Below, piece after piece: positions 44,785 through 54,700 of a DNA stretch of 64,000 nucleotides; within the stretch, counting starts at the first letter, position 1; every line of letters begins with the position of its first letter. The translations under genes and the position numbers were made by a program. This DNA comes from Pyrinomonadaceae bacterium (GTDB lineage: Bacteria; Acidobacteriota; Blastocatellia; Pyrinomonadales; Pyrinomonadaceae): NCBI GenBank assembly GCA_036277115.1, contig DASUNM010000021.1, forward strand, positions 434,001-498,000. Direction: 5' to 3'. Under the pieces are notes generated by a model. It was not told where the DNA came from. It saw nothing but the letters and a program-made list of their open reading frames with translations, and did no database searches.

Positions 44785-45326
44785 TTATCTGTTACGCACG
44801 ACCACTGTGCCTGCGACAAGGTCATGAATACTTTGCTTGCGGCGCGTCAGGATCACGCTCGCCAAATACACCATCATCAGCAAGCTAACCAGAATGAAAC
44901 CGGGGCGGAACCCCGGGTTCGGCTCGCCCGCCATCGGCACAGGTAAAAACATCACCGCATGATTAACCTCAAACGGGATAAGCTTTACAACCGTCCGCAA
45001 TAAGGCACGCCCGAAGCTGATGCGCTCACCATTCAAGCGTGTGACGCGCAAGCCCAACACTTCATGCCGATGGTCGCCTGCCGCGCGCTGCTCTCAAAGA
45101 GTGAGTAATACAGCCACAGAGGGAATGAAATGACCGTGAAAACATACGCCCATAAGAGCCAGCCGTTCTGCATCCAGTCAAAGCCAACTGTGAGATAAAT
45201 CACCAAGCCGACAATTGAACCGAGCAGCAGACCGAAAGCAACAAAAAGCAGCACTGCATCAACAGCATATGCCCCGAGACGCCGAATAACGCCCGCATAT
45301 GAATTTTGGACGACAGGACTGCTCAT
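44785..45326 (-). pseudogene. RDD-family membrane protein, frameshifted
   Basis: The two halves of an RDD protein are in different frames. The 5' part (45326 down to about 45066) has RRLGAYAVDAVLLFVAFGLL and SSARQATIGMK. The 3' part (from about 45068 to 44785) continues exactly with LGLRVTRLNGERISFGRALLRTVVK and two more hydrophobic segments. The family reads ...IGMKxLGLRV..., so one base is missing in AAGTGTTGG near 45066-45070. There is no classical slippery heptamer, so a real frameshift mutation or a sequence error is likelier than programmed frameshifting. Confidence 0.75.
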
Positions 45327-45399
45327 GCTGAGAATTTGCCGCAGTGTATAAGTGCAATTCCCATTCAGCAAGAGAATCGGTCCGATGCGAACCATCAAT

Positions 45400-45429
45400 A
45401 AATAGACGGGCTAGAAATAGACGGGCTAG
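45400..45429. repeat. 15-base tandem duplication
   Basis: AAATAGACGGGCTAG occurs twice without interruption (45400-45414 and 45415-45429), upstream of both the RDD pseudogene and thiG. ACGGGCTA also resembles the half-words of the 11461-11540 repeat. Confidence 0.85.
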
Positions 45430-45540
45430 CCGAAAGTCCATACCCGAAGACGAGAAGCACGTCATTACTGTCGCAGTTTTCTATTTCAGCTTCGGGCGGT
45501 GTAAAGTCGTCAGTAGCTTCAAGGAAGGGAATTAGCCTTA

Positions 45541-46332
45541 ATGTCGTCACCCGCTCGCGCAATAACCGATCAATTAAAAGTAGCAGGGAAGGCGTTCAAC
45601 TCGCGTCTGATTATCGGGACGGGAAAGTACCGCAGCTTCGACGAAATGAAAGCGGCGCACCGCGCTTCGGGCGCAGAGATGGTTACGGTCGCCGTGCGCC
45701 GCGTGCCACTCGATCACAGCAGCGAATCGTTTTTGGATCATCTGGATCCGGCTTTGCAGATTCTGCCGAACACGGCCGGCTGTTACTCAGCAGAGGAAGC
45801 GGTGCGCACGGCGCGGCTGGCGCGGGAAGCGCTGGAGACTGAGTGGATCAAATTGGAAGTCATCGGCGATCAAACGACGTTGTTCCCCGATAACGAACAG
45901 ACGATCGAAGCCGCTCGAATCCTGGTGAAAGAGGGATTTATTGTTCTGCCGTACTTCACCGATGATTTGATTGTGGCGAAGAAGCTACTCGATGCCGGGT
46001 GCGCAGCGGTGATGCCGTTGGCGGCACCGATTGGATCAGGCCTCGGCATTCAAAATCCTACCAACTTGCGCATCATGCGCGAACAACTGCCTGATGCGAC
46101 GATCATCGTCGATGCCGGCGTCGGCACTGCCAGCGATGCGACCATTGCCATGGAGCTCGGCGCGGACGCGGTTTTGATGAACACGGCCATTGCGGAGGCC
46201 GAGGACTCAGCGAAGATGGCTGAGGCGATGAAGCTGGCGATCGAAGCGGGCAGGCTCGCCTTTCTCTCCGGCCGAATGAGCCGCCGGCTGTACGCCAGCG
46301 CGTCGAGCCCAATCAGCGGTGTGGTTCGTTAA
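45541..46332 (+). CDS. thiG: thiazole synthase
   Basis: This 263-residue TIM-barrel enzyme condenses deoxyxylulose phosphate, dehydroglycine and ThiS thiocarboxylate into the thiazole phosphate of thiamine. Diagnostic features are [28 protein letters not shown], the Schiff-base lysine Lys104 in [25 protein letters not shown] and [27 protein letters not shown] lies about 10 bases before the ATG. thiS is 830 bases upstream with the RDD pseudogene between them. Other thi genes are absent. Confidence 0.95.
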   Translation: MSSPARAITDQLKVAGKAFNSRLIIGTGKYRSFDEMKAAHRASGAEMVTVAVRRVPLDHSSESFLDHLDPALQILPNTAGCYSAEEAVRTARLAREALETEWIKLEVIGDQTTLFPDNEQTIEAARILVKEGFIVLPYFTDDLIVAKKLLDAGCAAVMPLAAPIGSGLGIQNPTNLRIMREQLPDATIIVDAGVGTASDATIAMELGADAVLMNTAIAEAEDSAKMAEAMKLAIEAGRLAFLSGRMSRRLYASASSPISGVVR

Positions 46333-46541
46333 AACAGACGTCATCTCTAAATCACGTTTGTTGTTCCGGCACATGCCGGTTCAGCCGGCGTCTCTCTGAT
46401 TGAGTTTGGCTTCTAAACTGGAACGGTCACCCAACTCGTCCTCAGTCTTTCAGAAATTTTTAGCTTGCGGTCGTGCTCCAATAGTAGTAAACGGAGCGGA
46501 CGGAAAACCTTCCATACAAGCATAGTCGACCGGAGAAAACA

Positions 46542-48110
46542 ATGGCCCCCTCAAACTCTCAACTGAACCGGATCAATCACATCGTCACCTTGATGATGGA
46601 GAACCGCTCGTTCGACAACGTGCTGGGCTGGCTGTACGACCCGGCTAACAAACCGCCGTTTGACAAGCCGCCGCGCGAACAAACCTTCGACGGAGTATCG
46701 GGCAAGGACTTGTGGAATCCGACGCCCAGCGGGGGCAAGGCCTACGTGGGCAAGGGCACGGTGATGACGGATCCTTATCCTGATCCATTCGAACCCTACG
46801 CTGAAGTTTACGGACAGATGTACGGCCACAACCCACCGCCGGACGAAATTCCCAATCCGACGACTTCACCCGAGATGAACGGTTTTGTAATCAATTACGC
46901 CAATGCAATCAAAGCTGCGGGCGCGCCGCAGAAGGGTTGCGGTCGCTTGCTGTCATGGCTGTTTCGCGGTAACACACCGATGGACTTTGATCCGGGCATC
47001 ATCATGAACTGCTTCACGCCCGCGAGCCTGCCCGTGATTAACGGACTCGCGAACGCTTATGCGGTATGCGACCAGTGGTTCAGCTCAGTGCCGACACAGA
47101 CTTTTCCGAATCGATCTTTCGTGCACGCGGCTACTTCTTCGGGTTACGTGACGAACGGTTGGAAGACAGGCCCACACCCCTGGGACATTGCCTATCTGCT
47201 CAACAAGACAAAGACGATCTATAACGCGTTGTCAGAGGCTAATTTCGATTGGCGGGTATATCACGGCGGACCTCTACTGCTCTGTAATGCGCTGATAACT
47301 CAGGAACGGCTTTGGGAATACTTGCCGCTCGATCACTTCTTTCCCTTCAAACAGTTTCTCGAAGACGCAAAGAAACCGGGAGGCCTGCCGGCCTACACGT
47401 TCATCGAGCCAAACATGCTGTGCAGTCGAAAGTATGGACCTGAGAATGACATGCATCCGGCGTTTGCGGTCACAGCCACTGGAGCAGCCACGAATGTGCT
47501 GTACGGCGACGAGCTGATCTACACGATTTACGAAGCGCTGCGCAACAGTCCTGACTGGGAGAGCACCCTGTTCATTATCACTTTCGATGAGCATGGAGGC
47601 ACCTACGACCACGTGCCGACACCACTGCCGTGGACGTGCTCTCCGGATGGCAAAGTAATTCCGTATGGCCAGCCGGGCGGCAGTGGATTTCTTTTCAATC
47701 GATTTGGCGTGCGGGTGCCGGCCGTCGTCGTCTCGCCGCTGATCGAAGCTGGAACGATTTGCCATACTCAGTTCGATCACACTTCGATTATCAAGACGGT
47801 CGCTAACCGTTGGCTGCCGGGGAAGCACCTAAACGAGCGCGACAAAGCGGCAAACGATCTCAGCGAGCTTTTGACGCTGTCGTCTCCGCGCCAGGACGCT
47901 CCCGACATCAAGCCAAACTCACCGCCGCCATTTAATGGATGCGGCGCACATCCTTTGTCGCATCTGCATGCCGATATGCTGGGCGCTGCCGCTCAATTTG
48001 TGGCGGCCACCAGTGGACGGAAAATCCAGCTGGAGGCTTTGAAGACCACAGATGACGTGGTGACGGAACTAGACGCTCATGAAGCGGCGGTGCGAGCGCA
48101 TCTTTCCTAG
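46542..48110 (+). CDS. phosphoesterase family protein (phospholipase C / acid phosphatase AcpA type)
   Basis: This 522-residue member of PF04185 has IVTLMMENRSFDNVLGWL at residues 13-30, SSVPTQTFPNRSFVHAATSSG and FDEHGGTYDHVPTP, the metal and nucleophile regions of the family. Secreted relatives hydrolyse phospholipids or phosphomonoesters. Here no signal peptide precedes the domain, so it is either cytoplasmic or exported by another route. CGGAGAA lies just before the ATG. The 209-base gap upstream holds only a CCGGCA-CA-TGCCGG hairpin (near 46367-46380). Confidence 0.85.
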   Translation: MAPSNSQLNRINHIVTLMMENRSFDNVLGWLYDPANKPPFDKPPREQTFDGVSGKDLWNPTPSGGKAYVGKGTVMTDPYPDPFEPYAEVYGQMYGHNPPPDEIPNPTTSPEMNGFVINYANAIKAAGAPQKGCGRLLSWLFRGNTPMDFDPGIIMNCFTPASLPVINGLANAYAVCDQWFSSVPTQTFPNRSFVHAATSSGYVTNGWKTGPHPWDIAYLLNKTKTIYNALSEANFDWRVYHGGPLLLCNALITQERLWEYLPLDHFFPFKQFLEDAKKPGGLPAYTFIEPNMLCSRKYGPENDMHPAFAVTATGAATNVLYGDELIYTIYEALRNSPDWESTLFIITFDEHGGTYDHVPTPLPWTCSPDGKVIPYGQPGGSGFLFNRFGVRVPAVVVSPLIEAGTICHTQFDHTSIIKTVANRWLPGKHLNERDKAANDLSELLTLSSPRQDAPDIKPNSPPPFNGCGAHPLSHLHADMLGAAAQFVAATSGRKIQLEALKTTDDVVTELDAHEAAVRAHLS

Positions 48111-48140
48111 CCTCCACCAACTAATCCGTGTCCGGCATTG

Positions 48141-49844
48141 TTATGGCTTGCTAGAGTTTACCCGCGGTGCCACCTTCGTTGGTGGCGCCGTCGGCTTTGG
48201 TTTTGAGGCGTCCTTTTTTATAACGCCCTGGATCGTTTGCAGTCTGGCCATTAGCTGTACCGGTTTAGGTTGAATCTTTTTGGCTTGGGTCAGGCCGAGA
48301 TTCAAATCCAGCATACCAACCACGACGAACGCTTTTTCAAACTCTGGCTCATCGAGCAGGCTAATAGGATCATTGAGTTGGGCCATGGCCGATTCAGCGA
48401 GAGATTTAGACGCACTCTCTTCGGCCGGGGGACCGAGAGAGTTAATCGTACTGACAGCGCTTTTGAGAAAATCCAGGGCGTCATGGGTCGCACCTGATTT
48501 AGCCAATTGAGACGTAAAAGACAGCAGCGCCCGCAAGTGCAATCCGTTTCGGTCGGTTTGCGGAATCAACAATCGAGCCTCGTCGATGATTACCCGCGAC
48601 ACGTCAGCGTCTCGTTTGGATTTGGCAGTTTTGATAGCGTCCATGTACATCAAAAGACGAGCGGTTGGATCTTCCAGCTTTCGAATTGCCGTCACTGCTT
48701 CCATTAACTCGCCTCTCGCCAAGAAAGCTCTCGCTTCGCTCTTGATTAGCAATTGTGCGTAGATGCTCCGCTTATCACTCTCCTTGACGCGCTCCAGCTC
48801 AGCACGCCCCGCGGCAAAGTCGCCGTTCGACAACGCGAAGAAAAATCTTTGTTCGGGGTCTTCGGACGTAAAGCTGCCGCTTAGTTTTGCGAGCGTGTAT
48901 TGCGGAAGACGGGGCATGTTGGCGGGAACTTGCGGCGCTAACCGGTTCGCAATCGCTGTTAATTCAGGTGCCAGGGATGGCTGAAGTCGTGGTGCTAGTG
49001 CGGCCAGGATCGCCGCCACCTCGGCTTGGTAGGCGCCCCGAAACTGTAAGTGACGTTGGGTGTAACGCTGATCCTTTAGCAGTGCTTCGGGCGACTCGTT
49101 GAGTGAGGCGCGTAATATGTCGTAACCGCCAGAGAAATATCTATATTGCAGAGATAGCCTGGAAGATTCGGCGTCCAGTGAGGGTGCCGGCCCTTCAGGA
49201 AAAACATAAGCGCCTAACATGTGCAACCCCGGCAACGACGACAACGTTGGTTGAGTTGTCAGGGCATCTACCGCTTGTGTCGCGACATAGTCGCCAAGCA
49301 AGAAGTCCCTTTCGCGCAACCGAATTAGAGCGCCAAGCGTCGCGGGCGTAACTGCCTGCGAAAGGGATTGTTGAAGGACCGATGCTGCGGATGGGGGATC
49401 GACGTCCATTAAGGCGGAGGCGAGCCTGCCGGGTACTTCTGATTCATCGTCAAAACCCGGTAAAGAAGATCCGCTCTGCCCCTGCCCTTCAGACATGAGT
49501 CGCCTCGCTACCTTTGCGTTGCGGGAATACAGTGATTTAAGGATTATTAACTTAGCCTGTGACCGATCAAAACCCTTACCCCTTTGCTCATTCGAGAATT
49601 TCCACAAATCCAGAAGCATCTTTTCCGCTCGTGGGGGATCCGAATAGAAAAGGAGCATGGCCGCGCGTGCCGTTATACTAACGACTGCGTTTTCATTCGT
49701 GACACTTTTTGCTTCTGTAACAATCGCCTCGAGCTCCTGAGCGACAGAGCTTGGATTCTCGTTCGGAAGCTCGGCGGCTTGTTGAGCCAAAAGCGGGATC
49801 GGACTAAGCAGCAAACTGACGACAATGAACCATCGTGGCAACAT
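48141..49844 (-). CDS. secreted alpha-helical repeat-like protein of unknown function
   Basis: These 567 residues follow a clear signal peptide (MLPRWFIVVSLLLSPIPLLAQ). The mature protein is almost entirely Ala/Leu-rich amphipathic helix, with TPR-like pairs (NGDFAAGRAELERV, ARGELMEAVTAIRKLEDPTARLLMYMDA), ending in a Lys/Pro-rich tail. No enzyme motif is visible. AAGGAG 7 bases before the ATG at 49844 fixes the start; an in-frame upstream reading to 49904 is discarded. It follows the cysteine-rich gene on the same strand and may be co-expressed. Confidence 0.7.
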   Translation of the reverse strand: MLPRWFIVVSLLLSPIPLLAQQAAELPNENPSSVAQELEAIVTEAKSVTNENAVVSITARAAMLLFYSDPPRAEKMLLDLWKFSNEQRGKGFDRSQAKLIILKSLYSRNAKVARRLMSEGQGQSGSSLPGFDDESEVPGRLASALMDVDPPSAASVLQQSLSQAVTPATLGALIRLRERDFLLGDYVATQAVDALTTQPTLSSLPGLHMLGAYVFPEGPAPSLDAESSRLSLQYRYFSGGYDILRASLNESPEALLKDQRYTQRHLQFRGAYQAEVAAILAALAPRLQPSLAPELTAIANRLAPQVPANMPRLPQYTLAKLSGSFTSEDPEQRFFFALSNGDFAAGRAELERVKESDKRSIYAQLLIKSEARAFLARGELMEAVTAIRKLEDPTARLLMYMDAIKTAKSKRDADVSRVIIDEARLLIPQTDRNGLHLRALLSFTSQLAKSGATHDALDFLKSAVSTINSLGPPAEESASKSLAESAMAQLNDPISLLDEPEFEKAFVVVGMLDLNLGLTQAKKIQPKPVQLMARLQTIQGVIKKDASKPKPTAPPTKVAPRVNSSKP

Positions 49845-49867
49845 GTGATGCTCCTTCTGTGGGATTG

Positions 49868-49897
49868 AGGGGCAGCGATCTACGAGGTCGTGCCCCT
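49868..49897. other. hairpin between the cysteine-rich gene and the helical-protein gene
   Basis: AGGGGCA and TGCCCCT form a perfect 7-bp stem with a 16-base loop, 24 bases before the ATG at 49844. There is no T-run. It could be a processing or attenuation structure in the leader. Confidence 0.35.
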
Positions 49898-49919
49898 TAG
49901 GCAAAACTGTTTGTTACGC

Positions 49920-50465
49920 TCAAATCGACGAAGCGCTTCCCGGTGATCTAACCAGGTACTTCGGTTGTCGCTTGGACGGAATCGCTCGATTCCTGGATTC
50001 GGGTCCTTCAGCAGCGCGAAAGACGTTGCGCCAAACACAGTACTGTACGCAACCGAGGACGACCCATTCGTGGGCGCCGAGGCAAAATGCACAACCAGGG
50101 GCGTTTCCGCCCAAACAGACAGTTCCACACGCTAATGCGGTCGGCCAGCCGACGTAACGAGCGACGCAACTTTGAAAGCATGATCCGGAAAACTCTGTAT
50201 CCTGGGTAGCGGCAGTGCAGCCACACTTTCGCACCGCTGATTTGATCAGTTTCTCGAACTCGCGCTTCGACAACGAATTAGTGCGAATCCGACGTCCAGT
50301 TTCCGTTGAAGTCAGCCGGTGCGCTTTCTTATAGACAGCGCTGTTGTTTTGCGCATGTGCGCCACGCTGAAGCCGCAATTGATCCTTGGCTTGGGTGTCG
50401 AACGTGCTCGTTAATACGGAAATTGAAAGAACGGCAATTCCAAACAGTAGGCGGCGTAATGTCAT
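49920..50465 (-). CDS. secreted ten-cysteine protein, possible bacteriocin-like precursor
   Basis: The 181 residues have a signal peptide (cut about residue 26, after TQA), a basic propeptide-like region, then a compact domain at 81-143 with ten cysteines in pairs (81/83, 96/100, 113/117, 125/128, 139/143) separated by Gly/Ala/hydrophobic stretches. A charged tail follows. The layout (leader, spacer, cysteine-rich hydrophobic core) resembles halocin-C8-type and other disulfide-rich peptide precursors, but similarity is only in pattern. The adjacent 86-residue membrane protein could be an immunity partner. Alternative: a structural secreted protein. Confidence 0.55.
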   Translation of the reverse strand: MTLRRLLFGIAVLSISVLTSTFDTQAKDQLRLQRGAHAQNNSAVYKKAHRLTSTETGRRIRTNSLSKREFEKLIKSAVRKCGCTAATQDTEFSGSCFQSCVARYVGWPTALACGTVCLGGNAPGCAFCLGAHEWVVLGCVQYCVWRNVFRAAEGPESRNRAIPSKRQPKYLVRSPGSASSI

Positions 50466-50487
50466 GGGAACCTCCAGAGTTTTGTTG

Positions 50488-50748
50488 TTAGAACATGTGC
50501 GGCTGAAGTCTGACGAGGAGCCACGTGACGAAGGCCAATGTCGTTACGATCAAGAGCCACCGGCCAAATTTCATCCTGGACTTTGGAGGGAACCAATAGG
50601 CTAGTATCAGCCAAACGAACATGCTCAAAGCCCACGATAACGGCTTAGGCAACCAGGTAACTGCAATGCCCGTCGTTATCGACGCGGGAACGTATGCGAT
50701 CGCCACTCTGATGGCGAAAAGGCCTCCTGGATCCTCTTTACTCATCAT
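50488..50748 (-). CDS. small three-helix membrane protein
   Basis: These 86 residues contain probable transmembrane helices at about 10-30, 36-52 and 63-79, with basic KSRMKFGR between the last two. No family is recognised. It ends 22 bases before the cysteine-rich secreted protein gene on the same strand. Small membrane proteins next to disulfide-rich secreted peptides are often immunity proteins, but nothing in its own sequence proves this. Confidence 0.5.
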   Translation of the reverse strand: MMSKEDPGGLFAIRVAIAYVPASITTGIAVTWLPKPLSWALSMFVWLILAYWFPPKSRMKFGRWLLIVTTLAFVTWLLVRLQPHMF

Positions 50749-50849
50749 CTGATTTCAGCGCGGCGCCGTTCTACCAAAACGCGTAATCGCCGTCATGCAA
50801 CTGAGTGAATCTCGATATCAACCTAATCCAATCGTGAGCTGAAGCATTC

Positions 50850-51536
50850 CTACGAAAGCGCAATCGGCCGCAGCGCCTCCGGCTCTCTAACAATGATCCA
50901 GCCTTTACTTCTCGTGATGACATTCTCCTGCTCCAGTGTATTCAGCAGCCGGCAAAGGTACGTCGGCGTAATGGAAAGCAGGTCTGCGATCTCGTAATGC
51001 TTCAGCGGCAATTGGAGCTTCGATGTCGTTTCCGATGGTTGGCCGCTTGTGTGCGGCCCGAGCCGTTCGCAGAATTGCCAAAGCAGTTGCTCCAAACGTT
51101 GGCGTGCGGGCAGACATGTGAGCTGCGAGATGCGCGCAACATGATCAAGAATGTCGTCGCTAAGAATCTCTCTGACGCGAGCCGCGAGGCCGCTATCGGT
51201 ATCTAATAGCGAAACAAAATTTCGGGCACCCCACCTGGTCAGGGTGCAATGCGTGACCGTGACGGCCGCAAACGGGTGCGGTTTTTCGCTGATCGCCGCC
51301 GCCGAGCCCACCAACGATCCGGGGAATCTCAGGTCCAGTAGAATCTCCTGGCCATTCGCTTCACTCCGCGTGAACTTCACGATACCTGTTTGGACGAGAT
51401 AGACATTGGCTGGATAGGCACCCTGGCTGAAGAGTTCAACGGCTGGTGGGTAAGTGTGTGAGTCGCTGCCTAGCGCAGCGCTGCCAAGCTCGCCGCCTGC
51501 CGATCGAGAATCGTGGGAGAAGTTCGACATCATCAT
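50850..51536 (-). CDS. Crp/Fnr-family transcriptional regulator
   Basis: The 228 residues comprise a cyclic-nucleotide-binding-like beta-barrel (about 30-115: LFSQGAYPANVYLVQTGIVKF, ILLDLRFPGSLVG), a dimer helix and a Crp-type winged HTH (about 178-215: KHYEIADLLSITPTYLCRLLNTLEQENVI). The Fnr cysteine cluster and the cAMP-contacting RxS motif are not evident, so the signal is unknown. It is about 100 bases upstream of the small membrane and cysteine-rich genes on the same strand and may regulate them. The 51537-51720 gap upstream shows nothing recognisable. Confidence 0.85.
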   Translation of the reverse strand: MMMSNFSHDSRSAGGELGSAALGSDSHTYPPAVELFSQGAYPANVYLVQTGIVKFTRSEANGQEILLDLRFPGSLVGSAAAISEKPHPFAAVTVTHCTLTRWGARNFVSLLDTDSGLAARVREILSDDILDHVARISQLTCLPARQRLEQLLWQFCERLGPHTSGQPSETTSKLQLPLKHYEIADLLSITPTYLCRLLNTLEQENVITRSKGWIIVREPEALRPIALS

Positions 51537-51720
51537 GCACCAACGGGACGCTTCCAGCGACTTTGGGAAGCGATAAGCGAGGATTCCGGGCGCGTAATCT
51601 AGCAGCGTTTTCGACTAGCGGCAACAAGATTTTCCTGCCGCGTTTCTTATGCCTTAGCGGGCTTGGGATAAGGCGGCCTGTACAGAAGAATTACATGAGG
51701 AATGTGGATCCATCTTAGGG

Positions 51721-51734
51721 ACACACGCGTGTGT
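51721..51734. other. perfect 14-base palindrome at the end of the giant gene
   Basis: ACACACGCGTGTGT is fully self-complementary and its last base is the final base of the giant-gene stop codon TAA. There is no T-run, so it is not a classical terminator. Confidence 0.4.
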
Positions 51735-54700
51735 TAGGGGCACGGGGCAAGAGTCGTCGCTGAATTGCGGGCGACGGGCGGTGTAGTCGGATTGCTGAAG
51801 TCAGTGGAGTTGTTGTTGATATCGGTGCAGCTTACCGTTCTAATCGCTGAGCGAGCGTTTGAGTTTGTACCTGACATCGCAATTGGGGCTGTCTCGGAGC
51901 AGTTGGCCGTGGTGCCATAGCCCAGAAAGTCGACAATCGTCGCGCCAAAGGGACAACCACTTCCAGTCAGCGCAGTTGTGCCCAGCACTAAAGCAACCTT
52001 GCCGGCGGTCGCTGACATGGCAATCGAGCCAGTAGCGTCAGGTGTAGGCAATGCGACTCCGTTCGCTCCGCCTGAAGCCTGCTGAATAAGGAAGTATTGG
52101 CCCGGAGCGATTGTTCCGGAAGTAATATCGGTCTTGTTGGTGGTGAAGTTACTCGTGGCTGCAGCGTATTGGACCGAATAGTTCGTCGCTGAAAAATCGA
52201 CGGTCGTTGTCCCGCGGTTAAAGATCTCGATGAAGTCATTTGTGTACGTGGCGCTCGCATTCCCACCACCACCATAGACCTGGCTAATAGCAAGTTGAGG
52301 CTGTTTGACGGTGGTTGTCTGAATCGCCGACTCGTTCCCGGGATTCGATTCGGTGGTGCTCGAGCTTACCGAAGCCGTGTTGGTTATGATCGTCCCGTCC
52401 GCGACCGCGGTGCCTACACGCACAACGAGAGTAAAGACTGCCGAGCCCACACCGAAGGTGGCGTTGGTACAGCTAATCGCGCCTGTTCCACCAACCGCTG
52501 GGACCGTTCCGCAGGTCCAGCCGACTGGCGCCGAGATTGATCGGAAAGTAGTGTTTGTCGGAACTGTATCTGAGAGTTGCGTGTTGCTAGCCACGGCCGG
52601 CCCGCCATTTGTGACAGTGATGGTGTAAGTGATGTCGTTCCCAATTGCTACGGGGTCGAGCGCATCAGTCTTGGTAACAGAGAGATCAGTCGTACTAGTG
52701 GCAGCATCATCATTCGTAATCGTCCCCAGACCCTGCGCGTCAGTAACCGTTGCTCCGGTGACACCGGTTAAATTTACGAAGAAGGTTTCGTTGGGCTCGA
52801 TATCGGTGTCGCCGTTAACGGTGACGCTAATGGTGGTGGACGTGCCATTCTGCGCAATGCTGCCACTGCCATTGATGATGGCCACGTAATCGCTGCCCGC
52901 GTTAGCGGGATCCGTGGTGCCGTCGGCGGTGTTAATTGTGAAGCTGACGCCGCCGGGCGGTGCGGGTGATGTCAGACTGACAGTGAAGTTGAAAGTGGTC
53001 GTGCCGCTGTTGGTCTCAGCCTGCGTAACGTTATTGATTGAAAGCGCCGGTGTGTCCACTCCCGCAGTAATGCTAAAGTCATCGACCGCCAGTCCATCGT
53101 CTGCACCGGAAGCATTGAAATCTGTCCAACGTATCCAGAATGTCGCTCCCGGCGCAATCGAGAGCCCGGTGATAGTGTTCGTGATCGCCGTACGGTTAGC
53201 GGCGTTGTTGCCGTCTTTGGCGCCTGCTGTGGTTGTGTTCGGCGTCGTGAAGTCGAGCGCGTTAACGTCGGTCCATGTTCCCGTCGTCAGGCTGGTGGCG
53301 TTCGTACTGTATTGGAAGTCGAGTTGGTCGGTGCGGCTGGCGGTGCCTAATCTCCATTGTTCGCCGGTGTAGCTAATCTGAAGCGAATTCAAAGTAGCTC
53401 CGGTGTCGTTGCGATAAAAGGCGCCGATGGTTGGCACGAGAGTGCCGGTCTGGAGTCCGCCCAGCGCGCGTTCGGTCGATGTGCCCGTCCCGTAGCTGTA
53501 GGTATCGCCGGTGGTACTGCCGCCGTCGTTGGCTGTGTAAGTGCTGTTTGCGCTCGTGCCGCTCTCGGCTCGCGGCCACGCCGGCGGTGTGGTGGCGGAA
53601 ACACCGCTCTGGGCCAGCACGTCGAAGTTCTCTGAGTAAGCAGTATTCACGGCGGCGATGCTGAACGGATCGTCAAGAAAGATAATGCCGAGTGCCTGAC
53701 TGTCGCTGATGGTCGCGCCGGATGCGCCGGACAGGTTCACCAGAAACATCTCATCGCCTTCGGGGTTCACATCGCCGTGGATCGTCACGGTGAAAGTCTC
53801 TGCGGTATCGCCGGAGACGAAGTTAAGCGTGCCACTTGCCGTGTCGTAGTCGGTGTTAGCGACCGTCGCGCTCGAATCCGCGGTGGCGTAGTTAACACTT
53901 ACGGTTGACTGTGACGTGCCGGTGAGCGTGACCGTGAAGGTCATGAGCGACGTGCCGGCGTTACCCTCCGTTATGATGGCGTCGGCGATTGCCAGCGACG
54001 GTTGCGTGTCGTCATTGGTGATCGTGCCGAGGCCTTGTCCGTCGGACACCGTAGCGCCCGTCACGCCCGTTATGTTCACAAAGAAGGTCTCGTTCGACTC
54101 GAAGACCGTATCGCCATTCACCGTGACGTCAACAGTAGTTGAGGTGTTTCCCTCCGCAATGCTGCCGCTGCCATTGACGATGGCGACATAGTCGCTCCCG
54201 GCCGTGGCTGGGTCGGTGGTACCGTCGGCCGTATTAACGGTGAAGCTAACGCCGCCGGCAAGTGCGGGCGCGGAAAGGCTGACTGTGAAAGTGAACGTGG
54301 TCGTGCCCGCGTTTGTTTCGACTTGGGTGACGTCGCCGATCGAAAGCGTAGGCGGCGCATCGTCGTTCTGAATAGTTCCCAGCCCTTGCCCGTCCAAAAC
54401 CGTGGCGCCTGAGACATTCGAGACATTTACGAAGAACGTTTCAACGCCTTCGTCGGCCGTGTCGCCGTTGACGGTGACGTCAAAGGTGTAGGACGAGCCG
54501 CCCTGAGCTATGGTTTGTGCCGTGAGAGAGCGAAGTTGATAGTCGTTGTCTTCAGTAGCGGGATTATCATCCTGCGCGGTCCCGTCAGCCGTCGCAATAT
54601 CAAAGCTCACTGTCGCGGGCGCAGGCGCCGATAGACTCACCGTGAAGGTGAAAGTGGTTGTGCCGCTGTTAGTTTCAGCCTGCGATACGTCGTTGATTGA

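Noticed and set aside
45033-45075. Programmed frameshift in the RDD gene
   Set aside because: There is no X-XXY-YYZ slippery site or downstream structure at the junction. A plain one-base deletion or sequence error is simpler.
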